Shown here piece by piece: positions 45,508 through 56,190 of a stretch of 64,000 bases of DNA. The position numbers and the translations under genes were made by a program. The notes under the pieces were generated by a model. That model had not been told where the DNA came from. It worked only from the letters and a program-made list of their open reading frames with translations, and made no database searches. Numbering within the stretch: position 1 is the first letter of the stretch; the number at the start of each line of letters is the position of its first letter. The DNA comes from Bos javanicus. Taxonomy: Eukaryota > Chordata > Mammalia > Artiodactyla > Bovidae. Location of the stretch: contig NC_083877.1 in NCBI RefSeq assembly GCF_032452875.1, forward strand, positions 51,943,724 to 52,007,723. The letters are read 5' to 3'.

Positions 45508-45718
45508 GGTTTCCCAGTGGTGCTAGTGGTAAAGAATCCACTTGCTAATGCAGGAGGTGCAAGAGACATGGGTTTGATCCCTGGATTGGGAAGATCCTCT
45601 GGAGTAGGAAATGGCATCCCACTCCAGTATTCTTGCCTGGAAGATTTCATGGGCAGAGGGTTTTGGCAGTCTACAGTCCATGGGGCTGCAGAGTCGGACG
45701 TAACTGAGCGGCTGAACA
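45508..45718 (+). mobile_element. Bov-tA SINE
   Basis: Sense copy with the variant head TTTCCCAGTGGTGCTAGTGG, as at 11.9 kb, then GGGTTTGATCCCTGGATTGG and the end GTCGGACGTAACTGAGCGGC. The shared head variant suggests one subfamily. Confidence 0.92.
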
Positions 45719-45894
45719 TACCTGTACAGGAGCCTCTCCTATAACTGTTCCAGGATACTGACTTTCTTTTTTTTGCTGCCATTAACATTATTCCACCTTC
45801 ACTATTGTCTAGAAATTTAATATCTGGTGATACTTATCTCCATCCTCTAGCACTGTTTACACTTTTCTCTCTCCCTCTCTTTTTTGTTACTAAA

Positions 45895-47012
45895 CCTGGT
45901 TTGGCTGCTTGCTGCTTGAAAGCCAATACTAGGGACAAGTGTTCATTGGAAAGGAAAGATTGCTTTATACAAGGAGGCTAACAACCTGGAGAGAAAGTGG
46001 ACTCAAGTCCAGGAACCAACTTCAAAGACTGTGCTTGACCATGAAAGTTCTTAAAGGAAGAATCATTTGGGGAGAGGTTCAGAGGCTTTATCATCCACTG
46101 TGTGCAGACTTCCTTCTGATTGGTTGATGAGGTAACAGAGCGGTCTCCGGGAATCTTGTGCTCAGCCTGAATTTACCATCTTCAACTTGGAAGGAGCCTT
46201 AGAGTTCCTGCAGAAGCACTCAAAGATATTGTTATAAGTATCCCTTGGGGAGGAAGCAGGACCTTGCCGCTTGTTTCTTTCTTTCTTTTTTTTAAGTTGG
46301 AGGCTAATTACTTTACAATATTGTGGTGGTTTTTGCCATACATTCACATGAATCAGCCATGGGCATACATGTGTTCCCCATCCTGACCCTCCTTCCCACC
46401 TCCCTCCCCATCCCATCCTTCATGGTCATCCCAGTGCACCAACCCTGAGCACCCTGTCTCATGCATTGAACCTGGACTGGAGATCTATTTCACATATGAT
46501 AATATATGTGTTTCAATGCTAGTCTCTCAAAATTATCCCCTCACCTTCTCCCACAGAGTCCAAAAAGTCTGTTCTTTACATCTGTGTCTCTTTTGCTGCC
46601 TCACATATAATAGCCAAGACATGGAAGCAACCTAGATGTCCATCGACAGACAAATGGATAGGAAAGCTGTGGTACATATGCACAATGGAATATTACTCGG
46701 CTATTAAAAAGAATGCATTTGCATCGGTTCTAATGAGGTGGGTGAAACTTGAGCCTATTATACAGAGCGAAGTAAGTCAGAAAGAAAAACACCAATACAG
46801 TATATTATTGCCCCTTGTTTCTTAACAGCTCCTCCTTTGTTTCTGTACTCCCTGAATCCCTCCCTTACCTGATATTAAACTGTTTGATCTGCCCTTTGGA
46901 AGGTTGAGAAGGCTGAATGAAGCCTATCACCTACAAATAAGAAACAGGACACGGAAAGGGTTTATACCTGGGAGGGCCCCACAGGGTCCTGTTCAGCTTT
47001 AAACTCCCTTTT
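45895..47012 (+). mobile_element. LTR-like repeat, copy B, split by an L1
   Basis: Outer parts 45895-46279 and 46808-47012 match copy A at 43.5-44.1 kb in order: TTGTGCTCAGCCTGAATTTA, GAGTTCCTGCAGAAGCACTC, CTTGGGGAGGAAGCAGGACC, TGCCCTTTGGAAGGTTGAGA, AATAAGAAACAGGACACGGA and GGGCCCCACAGGGTCCTGTT. Divergence between A and B is clear but alignment is unambiguous. The 5' parts before about 46.1 kb differ more. Confidence 0.6.
46280..46807. mobile_element. Twin-primed (5'-inverted) L1 insertion
   Basis: The left 46280-46600 is an antisense ruminant L1 3' end (poly-T, GGAGGCTAATTACTTTACAA, CCATACATTCACATGAATCA). The right 46601-46807 is late ORF2 in sense (ATAGCCAAGACATGGAAGCA, GGTACATATGCACAATGGAA, AAGAAAAACACCAATACAGT). 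TTGCCGCTTGTTTCTT at 46264-46279 and TTGCCCCTTGTTTCTT at 46808-46823 are the duplication, so both halves arrived together. Confidence 0.9.
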
Positions 47013-49494
47013 CTTTGATACTCCTCAATGCTCCAGGAATAGAAACAAGGACAAGAATGGAAACAAAGTTTTGAATATAGAGGTTAAATATAGTCTTAGC
47101 TAGGGGACTGTTTTATCTAGAAAGTTCAAGTTTCTTGCACATATCAGAACTGATGTCAAAAAAGAAACTTTATCATTTAACCTTACTTGACTCATCTACC
47201 TAGGGTTCTGTCCCCAACTCCAATGAGTGGAGAGGAGATATTCCCCCACCAACAACAATTTTAATACTGGTGGGTGTCTTACAATTTAACTCAATTCAGA
47301 CACTATTTACCTGGAGATAGCATCAGATTCCACAGACTGAGTTTCAGTCCCACAAGACTGTAGACACCATTCCACCCCATCCCCACAACAGCACAGACAT
47401 ACCACTTGCAAGCTCAAGACTATCACCACAGGAAATTCTAAGGGTTTTAGGAGCTCTGTGCCAGAAACAGACAAAGACTAAATATGTCTCAACATAAATC
47501 ACAACGTCACACCACCCTTCCCTCTCTCTCAAAACTTGTGGTTTGGATTACCATGCTGTCATTCAACAAACCTTCAGTTATTTTACATGAACCTTGACAA
47601 AAGCTAGGAAATGGGAAAGACTAGAGACTTTTTGGCCTGAAAATAGATTTCAAAAGGTGGACAACTATATTCATTGGTGTGGCGTCTTCCAAAAGGAAGT
47701 CTATGCCCTGTTTTAGTCATATGCTTTGCTGAAACCTAATCAAACTTGCCATTAAGGGAAATGCAATTCTAGGCACACAGGCTGGGTCATGGCAACATCA
47801 ATAGGACAAAATTAAGCTCCATACATGACATAAGAAAGATTGCTGTCATAAATGGAAGAGCACAAAGGTAGGCTCCATTTCATTTGTACACATGTGGAAC
47901 TGGGCAGCTATTATTCCAGGATTAAGGGTACAAGACAACAAGCCCAAATGAAAGATGCAGTACTCAAAACTCCTCTGAAGGGAACAATGGGATGATGACA
48001 GCTGTACACATGTGAAGAAGTCCAGGCATGGTTCCTTTGTTTCCTTCCAGCTGGGGAAGGATTGAACATAGGAAGGCTTTAATGCAGAAATTTAGTTTCT
48101 CTACCCAAATATAGTACAAAATTGTTAACTTTCCTAAAGAAGGCAAATTTCCCTCAATGTTTCCAACACAAGTTTTCAAAGAATGCAGGCATTTTTAATA
48201 TCACTTATTTTCAATTGATATTTTCAGTATCAACTAATTTGAGTTGTCCAAAGGTGGGGAATAGGAAGGAGAGAACCACGACACAGGGAGTAAGAATCCA
48301 TAGCTAACCCAATCCCACTTCACTTCAGAAAACATCAAAGTACACAGTGATTTGATTCTAACAACCAGTGACTTAAAATCCATCTTGGCTTCTACAATGG
48401 CAGTTTATTCAATCATGATTTATTGAGCACCTGCTGTGTGCTAAACACTATCCTGACTTTGCGGGCTACTCTGATCAAGACAGGTCAGGAATCTGTCCTT
48501 GGCTTCTATTCACAAATGCAACTTTTTAAAAATCAGCATTCATTTCTTTAGAGTAGACACAGACGAGAGAGACCCCTAGCCTCGCCCTGTTCCTTGGGTG
48601 CCCTGGCGCTGGCTCCATTCCAGCTTCACCCCTACACACTGGGCATGGAGCTAACAAGCCCATTTAGGCATCATTCCAGGTCCCTGCCCCCAAGAATGGC
48701 CTGCTCAAATGAGGAGACCTAGGCTCAGGGTGGCCGCAGGACAGCCACCTGCTGAGGTATCTGGACAAAAGTCTGAATGCATGGGTTGGAATTTGTGCAT
48801 CCGTGGCTGTCTGTGGTAGGAGCAGCTCACCTCTCCCTGTACCACCTTGTTCCAGCAAAGACCCCACAAGCCCAAGAACTGTGAATTCCAGCCTGGCCTT
48901 CCACATTGTTACAGAGTTAGATGTGTCCAGGTAGGAGGATAGAACATGTTTTAACCGTTTGTTGATTTGATTGATAACTTTTAAATATTTAGACACCTGG
49001 TATGTGAGTCCTACAAACATGAGGGGAGAGTTAGACCTTCAAAGGTGTGGGAGGTGAGGCTGAGAGGCGACATAACCATTCTTCTCACCCCTGGGTGTTC
49101 CCCATACCCCATCCAAGGGCTGCATAGATTGGATGTACTTCAAAGAGTCCTTGTTCTCCACACAGTCTACTCCCTACCTTGGTCACCATTTGCAGGGCAT
49201 AGCCACAGCGCTCAACCATAGATTCCCAGTGTCCTGTGGAGAACTGGCTACAACCGTAGAGCATTTTCCTTGCTAGTTAAATGTGCTAGGTAAAATTCAG
49301 AGGCAACCCCCACACAGAACAAGGCATTCCCTCCCCACCCACTGCTAAGTGTTATAGTAAATATTGCTATGTTCTCTTTCTCCATGAGACGCAGCATTGT
49401 ACTTAGAGTTGTTACCCCAGGAAGCGACAGCACAGTGGTGTTAGACCTCAGACTAAAATGAACATACTTTATCCCAGTGGTAGGAATTTTGCCT
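47013..49494. other. 2.5 kb largely without recognised repeats
   Basis: No gene is supported. The only repeat-like scrap I see is an antisense MIR/L2-type end at about 48416-48457 (TTATTGAGCACCTGCTGTGT). A 118-codon minus-strand frame (48664-49020) has no domain and no exon borders. Confidence 0.5.
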
Positions 49495-49600
49495 AGATAG
49501 GGATTTTGACCACTTACTAGTCATGTAACTTTGGACAAGTTAGCCCCCTCTGAATTTCCATTTTCTATCTGAAGATGGGAAACAGAAGACTGAATGGGGA
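49495..49600 (+). mobile_element. MIR fragment
   Basis: CCACTTACTAGTCATGTAAC, TTTGGACAAGTTAGCCCCCT and the CTATCTGAAGATGGGAAAC part are the MIR core in sense. Confidence 0.6.
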
Positions 49601-50059
49601 GGAATGAAAAAAAAAAAGAATCAGGAGACCAACTCCTGGTGCTCTGGAGGTAGATGCTCAACTGGTAGATGCTCGGTTGTTGAGAGACTTGCCTTAATTA
49701 TCCCCCCACCTTTGTGTGTCTTCAAGCTTATTTCTATCCCCATCTGGCTGCACCTAATACAGTGGCCTTTCTCCTCCCCACTGCACGTCCCACACACACA
49801 CACACATCTGTGCCCAGGGGCAGCTGGCAGTGTCAGAGGTTTCAGCCCACCTGTGAAAAAACATCCTGAACCTGTTTGCTCATCAGTCTTCAATATCTGG
49901 AAGAAAATCCACTTGAATAGAAAAGTGCTGGAGAGTTTGAGGGCCTGCTATACCTGGAACAACAAACACTAATGCAGGTGAAATGGAACTTTGCTGAAAG
50001 CTCCACCCCAACAAGGAGAAGGTGTCAGGCATGAATGCACTGCATGGCCCAGGGGTACA

Positions 50060-50225
50060 GACCACAGGCTCTGGACTCAAGACTAGCAGGGGCTTGGCTT
50101 TGTCATTTGCTTGGTGTGTGCATTTGGGCAACTTAATGTCTTCGAACAATCATTTCTTCCTCTGTAAAATAGGTCAAAAGTAAAAAGAGATTTAAATGAC
50201 CTCATTGAAGACCTTAGGGCAGTTT
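50060..50225 (+). mobile_element. MIR SINE
   Basis: CCACAGGCTCTGGACTCAAG, GCATTTGGGCAACTTAATGT, TTCTTCCTCTGTAAAATAGG and AATGACCTCATTGAAGACCT keep the order of MIR from head to 3' part. Confidence 0.72.
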
Positions 50226-51596
50226 CTCATAGCTAGTGAACTTAAAACTGTTTTTTTTTTTTTTTTATAGTGGTAGGAATATTATTGATAATAATGATAA
50301 ATTGCACTGTTCGTGTGGTAAGAGTTTGAACAATATGTCATCTAACTGCAGAGGCTTCATCTGCCTATGGAGGGTAAGAGGTAGAAGTGAAGTTAGAAGA
50401 TGGCCCTTGATCTGGGCCTGGAAGGACACGGATGACTTTGCCAGGTAGCAGGGAAGAAAGTAAGGGCATTTCAGGTGGAGAAGGTCCGATGCTGTGATGA
50501 TGGCCCAGTATTCTCTGAGTGTGGTAGATGAGGCCAGAGGACAGAGAGGCAGATTTGGAAGGACCCAAGTGTTGGCAGTGCCATGCTAGGAGAGCAGAAT
50601 AAATTAGCCTGTAATATGATGCTTGCTACTATTTTTTCAGATAGAGGCCAGCAATGATACAAACTGAAGGGAAGGCCAAAGTTTCTTATGCAGAACATAA
50701 GCACTGAGGCAGATTGTGGAAAGCACTTTGTCATGATCAATATTACTGTTGCATGTGACCCACAAGGGACTAATCCCTAAGAAAACAAGCTGTCTTTGGA
50801 GCTCAGTTAGGACTACAGAGAAGCCAAGAAATTCAACAGTTAAATCTTGACTCGGAGAAACTATTCATTTGTGAGACAATACATTTCTTAATTCTTCAAA
50901 AAAAAAAAAAAAGTAAAAGGCCTTGGCAGATTATCAAGAGATTCAGCATGTGTAAGCACAAATGTGTAAATATACAAGAACTTCTCAAAAAAAAAAAACT
51001 GGAAGAATTTTCCCAAAAAGATATTTGGTTGGGGAGGGGAGGGTATTAGATTTTTCTTTTTGTATTTTGCAGCTGCAGCAGAATAACTTAAAAAAAAAAA
51101 AAAGGCACTGTGGCCAGCCAACTTCCTTTCCAAACATTTGGTCCTGAGCAGCTCCTGCAAAGAATAGTCAAGTGTAATAGACGTGTAGGAATGTAGCGAT
51201 CCATTTGCTTTATTTCTCCAAAATTATTGCTGATTGCAGGTTTGGGGGAGGGGATGTGTGGGAGAAATTGGCTGCTTTATTTTTGCTGGGTCTCCTTTGG
51301 CCTGGGAATGCATTTCCAGGACATTCTACCTTTCTCTGCTGAGCAGTTCATCCGGGTCTTTCCTCCTGCCCTGAAGGTTTGATGGTTGAAGGAAATAGTC
51401 AAAGCATATTTTTGCTCTTTCGTAACAACAGTAATGATATATCATAGGCAGCAGGCCAGGAGATCTTCACCTAGAAGGAAAACACAGATTAGCCAGAGGT
51501 GGTCCTGGAATCACCATTAGTTCTAATCAGCTTTTATGAGTGATTCAGAAATTAACCAGTCATGTGCTGATAAAGTACAAACAAAAGTAATAAAGT
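50226..51596. other. Unique DNA with several homopolymer runs
   Basis: Poly-T at about 50251-50268 and poly-A runs near 50899, 50988 and 51090. None is attached to a recognisable element. No exon seen. Confidence 0.5.
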
Positions 51597-51830
51597 AAGA
51601 TTTATATGTATTGACATAGAAGGATGTCCAGGATATATGTGAGAAAAAAGTGCTGAAAAATATGTATAGTGTGATGCTGATTTTATGATTCACAAGGGGA
51701 ACAACAAAACTGTGTGTTTGCCTAGGCAGGAAAAGCTGTCTGGGATGATATATGGTGTATTATATACCAGCCTCTTCACTGCAGTTATGCTTCCAGGGAA
51801 TGGATAAGAAGAAGGAGGAAGGAAAGAGGG
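51597..51830 (+). mobile_element. Old L1 3' end, sense
   Basis: GTATTGACATAGAAGGATGT, CCAGGATATATGTGAGAAAA and AAATATGTATAGTGTGATGC match the order of an old L1M 3' region. Confidence 0.6.
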
Positions 51831-51887
51831 GATCTGCTTTCACATGTTTCACATAAAAAGTATTTTTTGTGTTAAAAACAAAAGACA

Positions 51888-52198
51888 GAGGCTTTTCTGG
51901 TATCTCAGTAGTAAAGAATCTGCTTGCCAATGCGGGGGAACACAGGTCCAATCCCTGGCCTGGGAAGATACAGACGCACATTCCCTGGGACAACTAAGCC
52001 CATGTGCCACAAGCACTAAAGCCCTTGCGCCTAGAGCCCATCTTGCGCAAGAGAAGCCACCACAGTGAGAAGCCCGTGCACTGCAACGAAGAGCAGCCCC
52101 TGCTCGCCGCAAACAGAGAAAAGCCTGCGTGCAGCAGCAAGGACCCAGCACAGCACAGATACATGCATAAATGTGCCAAAAGGAGTTTTCAAATAAAT
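51888..52198 (+). mobile_element. CHR-type SINE, sense, with TSD
   Basis: Head CTTTTCTGGTATCTCAGTAG and the CAGGTCCAATCCCTGGCCTG B-box region are followed by the CHR body (CAACTAAGCCCATGTGCCAC; GAGAAGCCACCACAGTGAGA) and an AAATAA tail. AAAAGACA at 51880-51887 and 52199-52206 is the duplication. Confidence 0.85.
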
Positions 52199-52206
52199 AA
52201 AAGACA

Positions 52207-52538
52207 AATGCTACATAGTAAAAAACTGTTTGAAGAGATTTCATGATATTTTCGTTCACTTTTGGAGAATTCACTGTAAAGTATCTCTAAGTATCAAACA
52301 TGCAACTCATAGCATTAGTATTATCCTCCACAGATAGTCACTTCCCTTAGTTACTTAAAATGACTGTTAAGTAAACAAGGAGGAAGAGGTCTAAGGTATT
52401 TCAGATTGCGCTTCCCAGCTCCTTTCATGCTTTGCAGGGCTTATTTTTCTGAGCCGTGATCGCCACACAGATGTTTTTTAGTGGGTCAGCCTGCTCATAG
52501 GGTCAGGTGCTTCAGGTGATGTACTGGTCTTGCCGTCC
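52207..52538. other. Unique DNA
   Basis: Nothing recognised between the CHR SINE and the BovB. Confidence 0.45.
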
Positions 52539-53617
52539 TTGTTCAGTCCCTCAGTCGTGTCTGACTCTGTGACCCTGTGAACTGCAGCACTCCAGGCGTC
52601 CCTGTCCTTCACTCTCTCCAGGAGTTTGCTCAAACTCATGTCCATTGAGTCGTTGATGCCATCCAACAATCTCATCCTCTGCCACCCCATTCTCCTCCTG
52701 CCTTCAATCTTTCTCAGCATCAGGGTCTTTTCCAATGAGTCAGCTCTTTGCATCAGGTGGCCGAAGTATTGGAGGGTCAGCTTCAGCATCAGCATATTCA
52801 TCACCTTCCAATGAATATTCAGGGTTTATTTCCTTTAGGATTGATTGGTTTGATCTCCTTGCTGTCCAGGGAATTCTCAAGAGTCTTCTCCAGCACCATA
52901 GTTAGAAAGCATCGATTCTTCGGTGCTCTGCCTTCTTTATGGTCCAACTCTCACATTCATACATGACTACTGGAAAAACCATATCTTTGACTAGATGGAC
53001 CTTTGTCAGCAAAATGATGTCTCTGCTTTTTAATATGCTGTCTAGGTTTTTCATAGTTTTTCTTCCAAGGAGCAAGTGTCTTTTAATTTCATGACTACAG
53101 CCACCATCCACAGTGATTTTGGAGCCCAAGAAAATAAAGTCTTTCACTGATTCCATTTTCCCCCCATCTATTTCCCATGAAGTGATGGGACCAATGCCTT
53201 AATTTTAGTTTTTTGAAGGTTGAGTTTTAAGCCAGATTTTTCACTCTCCTTCCTCTTTCACCTTTATCAACTGGCTCTTTAGTTCCTCTTTACTTTCTGC
53301 CATAAGTGTGATATAATCTGCACATCTGAGGTTATTGATATTTCTCTTGGCAATCTTGATTCTATCTTGTGCCTCATCCAGTCTGGCATTTCAGATGATG
53401 TACTCTGAACAGAAATTAAATAAGCAAGGTAACAAGATACACCCTTGACATACTCCTTTTCCAATTTGGAACCAGTCTGTTGTTCGGTGTCTGGTTCTGT
53501 TACTTCTTGACCTGCATACGGATTTCCCAGGAGGCAGGTAATGTGACCTGGTATTCCCATTCTTGAAGAATTTTCCACAGTTTGTTGTGATCCACACAGT
53601 CAAAGGCTTTTGTGTAG
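52539..53617 (-). mobile_element. Older BovB LINE, antisense, about 1.1 kb
   Basis: From the 3' end (TCAGTCCCTCAGTCGTGTCT) through the ORF2 C-terminal part, the GCACATCTGAGGTTATTGAT region (complement of the YADD motif area) to AGGCTTTTGTGTAGTA, where it is 5'-truncated inside the palm domain. Minus-strand frames 53156-52902 and 53578-53279 are the surviving pieces, with frameshifts between. It is more diverged than the copies at 54.3 and 59.5 kb and keeps a CAC-CGA codon pair where those have CGC-TGA. Confidence 0.92.
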
Positions 53618-53665
53618 TAACTAGTAACTTGCATCAAGTGATTATTGCTCTTCCTAGGGTACTAA

Positions 53666-53949
53666 CCTGGAGAAGACAATGGCACCCCACTCCAGTACTC
53701 TTGCCTGGAAAATCCCATGGACGGAGGAGCCTGGTGGGCTGCAGTTCATGGGGTCACTAAGAGTCGACCGATTGACCGACTGAGTGACTTCACTTTCACT
53801 TTTCACTTTCATGCATTAGAGAAGGAAATGGCAGCCCACTGCAGTGTTCTTGCCTGGAGAATCCGAGGGACGGGGGAGCCTGGTGGGCTGCCATCTATGG
53901 GATCGCACAGAGTCGGACATGACTGAAGCGACTTAGCAGCAGCAGCAGC
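53666..53949 (+). mobile_element. BOV-A2 SINE, full length, with TSD
   Basis: Starts CCTGGAGAAGACAATGGCAC and has two BovA monomers joined by CACTTTCACTTTTCACTTTC, ending CATGACTGAAGCGACTTAGC plus an AGC-repeat tail. AGGGTACTAA at 53656-53665 and 53950-53959 is the duplication. It lies about 50 bp beyond the truncated end of the BovB, in unique DNA. Confidence 0.95.
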
Positions 53950-53959
53950 AGGGTACTAA

Positions 53960-54310
53960 TGAGCTCATCATCACAGATGGCACTGGGCTGAAGAGTTTGC
54001 AGTCTATCTCCATAAATCTAGAATGTAATGCCTTCCATGAAGCAGCTCACAAGTCTGATATAATTCCAATCCACGACATCACCCAGGTGCTCAAAGTGAT
54101 GAATGGGGGGCATTTTTGTTCTTAGTTTGTGTCCTGCTCTTGCTGGGTGAAACAAACAAATCAATTGGAAAGACACAGGAAAATGAGCTGTCTAGGGACT
54201 GCACCATAAGGACCATGTCTTCAGGAATAAGTTGGCTTAGTCATTTATCATCCTTGTGTTGTTGTTTCTTGTGGGGTAAAGATTCTGAGAGGCCGTGATT
54301 AGGGCTCCAT
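53960..54310. other. Unique DNA between two BovB elements
   Basis: No repeat recognised. The 60-codon frame at 54116-54298 has no family resemblance. Confidence 0.45.
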
Positions 54311-55260
54311 ATCCAATCCCAAAGAAAGGCAATGCCAAAGAATACTCAAACTACCGCACAATTGCACTCATCTCACACGCTAGTAAAGTAATGCTCAAAA
54401 TTCTCCAAGCCAGGCTTCAGCAATATGTGAACCGTGAACTTCCTGATGTTCAAGCTGGTTTTAGAAAAGGCAGAGGAACCAGAGATCAAATTGCCAACAT
54501 CTGCTGGATCATGGAAAAAGCAAGAGAGTTCCAGAAAAACATCTATTTCTGCTTTATTGACTATGCCAAAGCCTTTGACTGTGTGGATCACAAGAAACCG
54601 TGGAAAATTCTGAAAGAGATGGGAATACCAGACCACCTGACCTGCCTCTTGAGAAATCTGTATGCAGGTCAGGAAGCAACAGTTAGAACTGGACATAGAA
54701 CAACAGACTGGTTCCAAATAGGAAAAGGAGTACGTCAAGGCTGTATATTGTCACCCTGCTTATTTAACTTATATGCAGAGTACATCATGAGAAACGCTGG
54801 GCTGGAAGAAACACAAGCTGGAATCAAGATTGCCGGGAGAAATATCAATAACCTCAGATATGCAGATGACACCACCCTTATGGCAGAAAGTGAAGAGGAA
54901 CTCAAAAGCCTCTTGATGAAAGTGAAAGTGGAGAGTGAAAAAGTTGGCTTAAAGCTCAACATTCAGAAAACGAAGATCATGGCATCTGGTCCCATCACTT
55001 CATGGGAAATAGATGGGGAAACAGTGGAAACAATGTCAGACTTTATTTTTCTGGGCTCCAAAATCACTGCAGATGGTAACTACAGCCATGAAATTAAAAG
55101 ACGCTTACTCCTTGGAAGGAAGGTTATGACCAACCTAGATAGCATATTCAAAAGCAGAGACATTACTTTGCCAACAAAGTTTCATCTAGTTAAGGCTATG
55201 GTTTTTCCTGTGGTCATGTATGGATGTGAGAGTTGGACTGTGAAGAAGGCTGAGCGCTGA
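54295..55260 (+). pseudogene. BovB ORF2 reverse transcriptase fragment
   Basis: Open for 321 codons, of which homology begins about codon 7; the first codons (GTG in flanking DNA) are not a real start. Non-LTR reverse transcriptase landmarks: QAGFRKGRGTRDQI (53-66), motif A FIDYAKAFD (87-95, with Asp89 and Asp95), motif B-like GVRQGCILSP (145-154), catalytic YADD (189-192), then FLGSKIT (252-258). The catalytic residues are intact. The frame ends at TGA (55258-55260), where older copies have a sense codon, and about 110 further BovB codons follow in the same frame (interrupted again near 55489). One likely missense is Pro102 in HKKPWKIL, where the minus copies have Leu or an equivalent. The endonuclease is absent. 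Confidence 0.9.
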
Positions 55261-55645
55261 AGAATTGATGGTTTTGACCTGTGGTGTTGGAGAAGACTCT
55301 TGAGAGTCCCTTGGACTGCAAGGAGATCCAACCAGTCCATTCTGAAGGAGATCAGCCCTGGGATTTCTTTGGAAGGAATGATGCGAAAGCTGAAACTCCA
55401 GTACTTTGGCCACCTCATGGCAAGAGTTGACTTATTGGAAAAGACTCTGATGCTGGGAGGGATTGGTGGCAGGAGGAGAAGGGGATGACAGAGGATGAGA
55501 CGGCTGGATGGCATCACTGACTCAATGGACGTGAGTCTGGGTGAACTCCGGGAGTTGGTGATGGACAGGGAGAACTGGCGTGCTGCGATTCATGGGGTCA
55601 CAAAGAGTCGGACACGACTGAGAGACTGAACTGAACTGAACTGAT
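54311..55645 (+). mobile_element. BovB (RTE-clade) LINE, sense, 1.3 kb
   Basis: 5'-truncated in the reverse transcriptase and complete at the 3' end (GTCACAAAGAGTCGGACACG, then a CTGAA-repeat tail at about 55624-55645). BovB is the non-LTR retrotransposon that entered ruminants by horizontal transfer and drives the Bov-tA/BOV-A2 SINEs. Divergence from the 59.5-kb copy is low. The endonuclease domain is missing, so the copy cannot move by itself. No convincing TSD is visible. Confidence 0.95.
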
Positions 55646-55974
55646 TTACCCTCAGCTAAGGGGAGCGTCACTGCTCAAGGAAAATCAAGGTGCTCTCCCC
55701 AGGTGGAAAAGAGAAAGGACGTTGGACAGACAAAGAGTAACACATATCGACTATAGCGACACATGAGGTCGGTTAAACATGCATTCCCCTGTACAGGGAA
55801 GAAGGCATTCTTGAAAGACCCATCACCCTTCCAGATGTCAATTGTCTTCTTGCCACATGGATCATCAGTTTTTTCAGATAGGGCACCCTTCAGAATTTGG
55901 TGCAATGGTTAGGGGATCCTCAGGACTAATGACACTCTTTCCCTTTAATCAGTGGATATCTGGATATTTTACAC
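55646..55974. other. Unique DNA
   Basis: Nothing recognised. Confidence 0.45.
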
Positions 55975-56190
55975 CAGTGTCTCTCCACAGTGCACCACTA
56001 GCATGTAGGATGGTATACATCCTTGTTTTGGGGGTTGCCCTATGAATTGAGGGGGGTTAGCAGAATCCCCAGCCTCTAACCTCTAGATTCCAGTAACACA
56101 TCCCTCAATACCAGTCTTGACAATCAAATACCTCCAGGCATTGTCAAATGTCCCCTAGGACAAAACTGACTTTTGTTGAGAATCCTTACT
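55975..56190. mobile_element. MER20 hAT-Charlie element
   Basis: CAGTGTCTCTCCACAGTGCA, a degraded central part, then CTTGACAATCAAATACCTCC, CAGGCATTGTCAAATGTCCC and TTTTGTTGAGAATCCTTA follow MER20. It is a non-coding DNA transposon remnant of early eutherian age. Confidence 0.68.

Noticed and set aside
48664..49020. 118-codon minus-strand frame
   Set aside because: No domain, no splice context, length within chance expectation.
53666..53949. BOV-A2 inserted inside the BovB element at 52.5-53.6 kb
   Set aside because: The TSD lies in unique DNA about 40 bp beyond the BovB truncation point and no BovB sequence follows the SINE.
54295..55260. Host gene encoding a reverse-transcriptase-like protein
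   Set aside because: Sequence, tail and copy number identify BovB; truncated start, premature stop and no exon structure.
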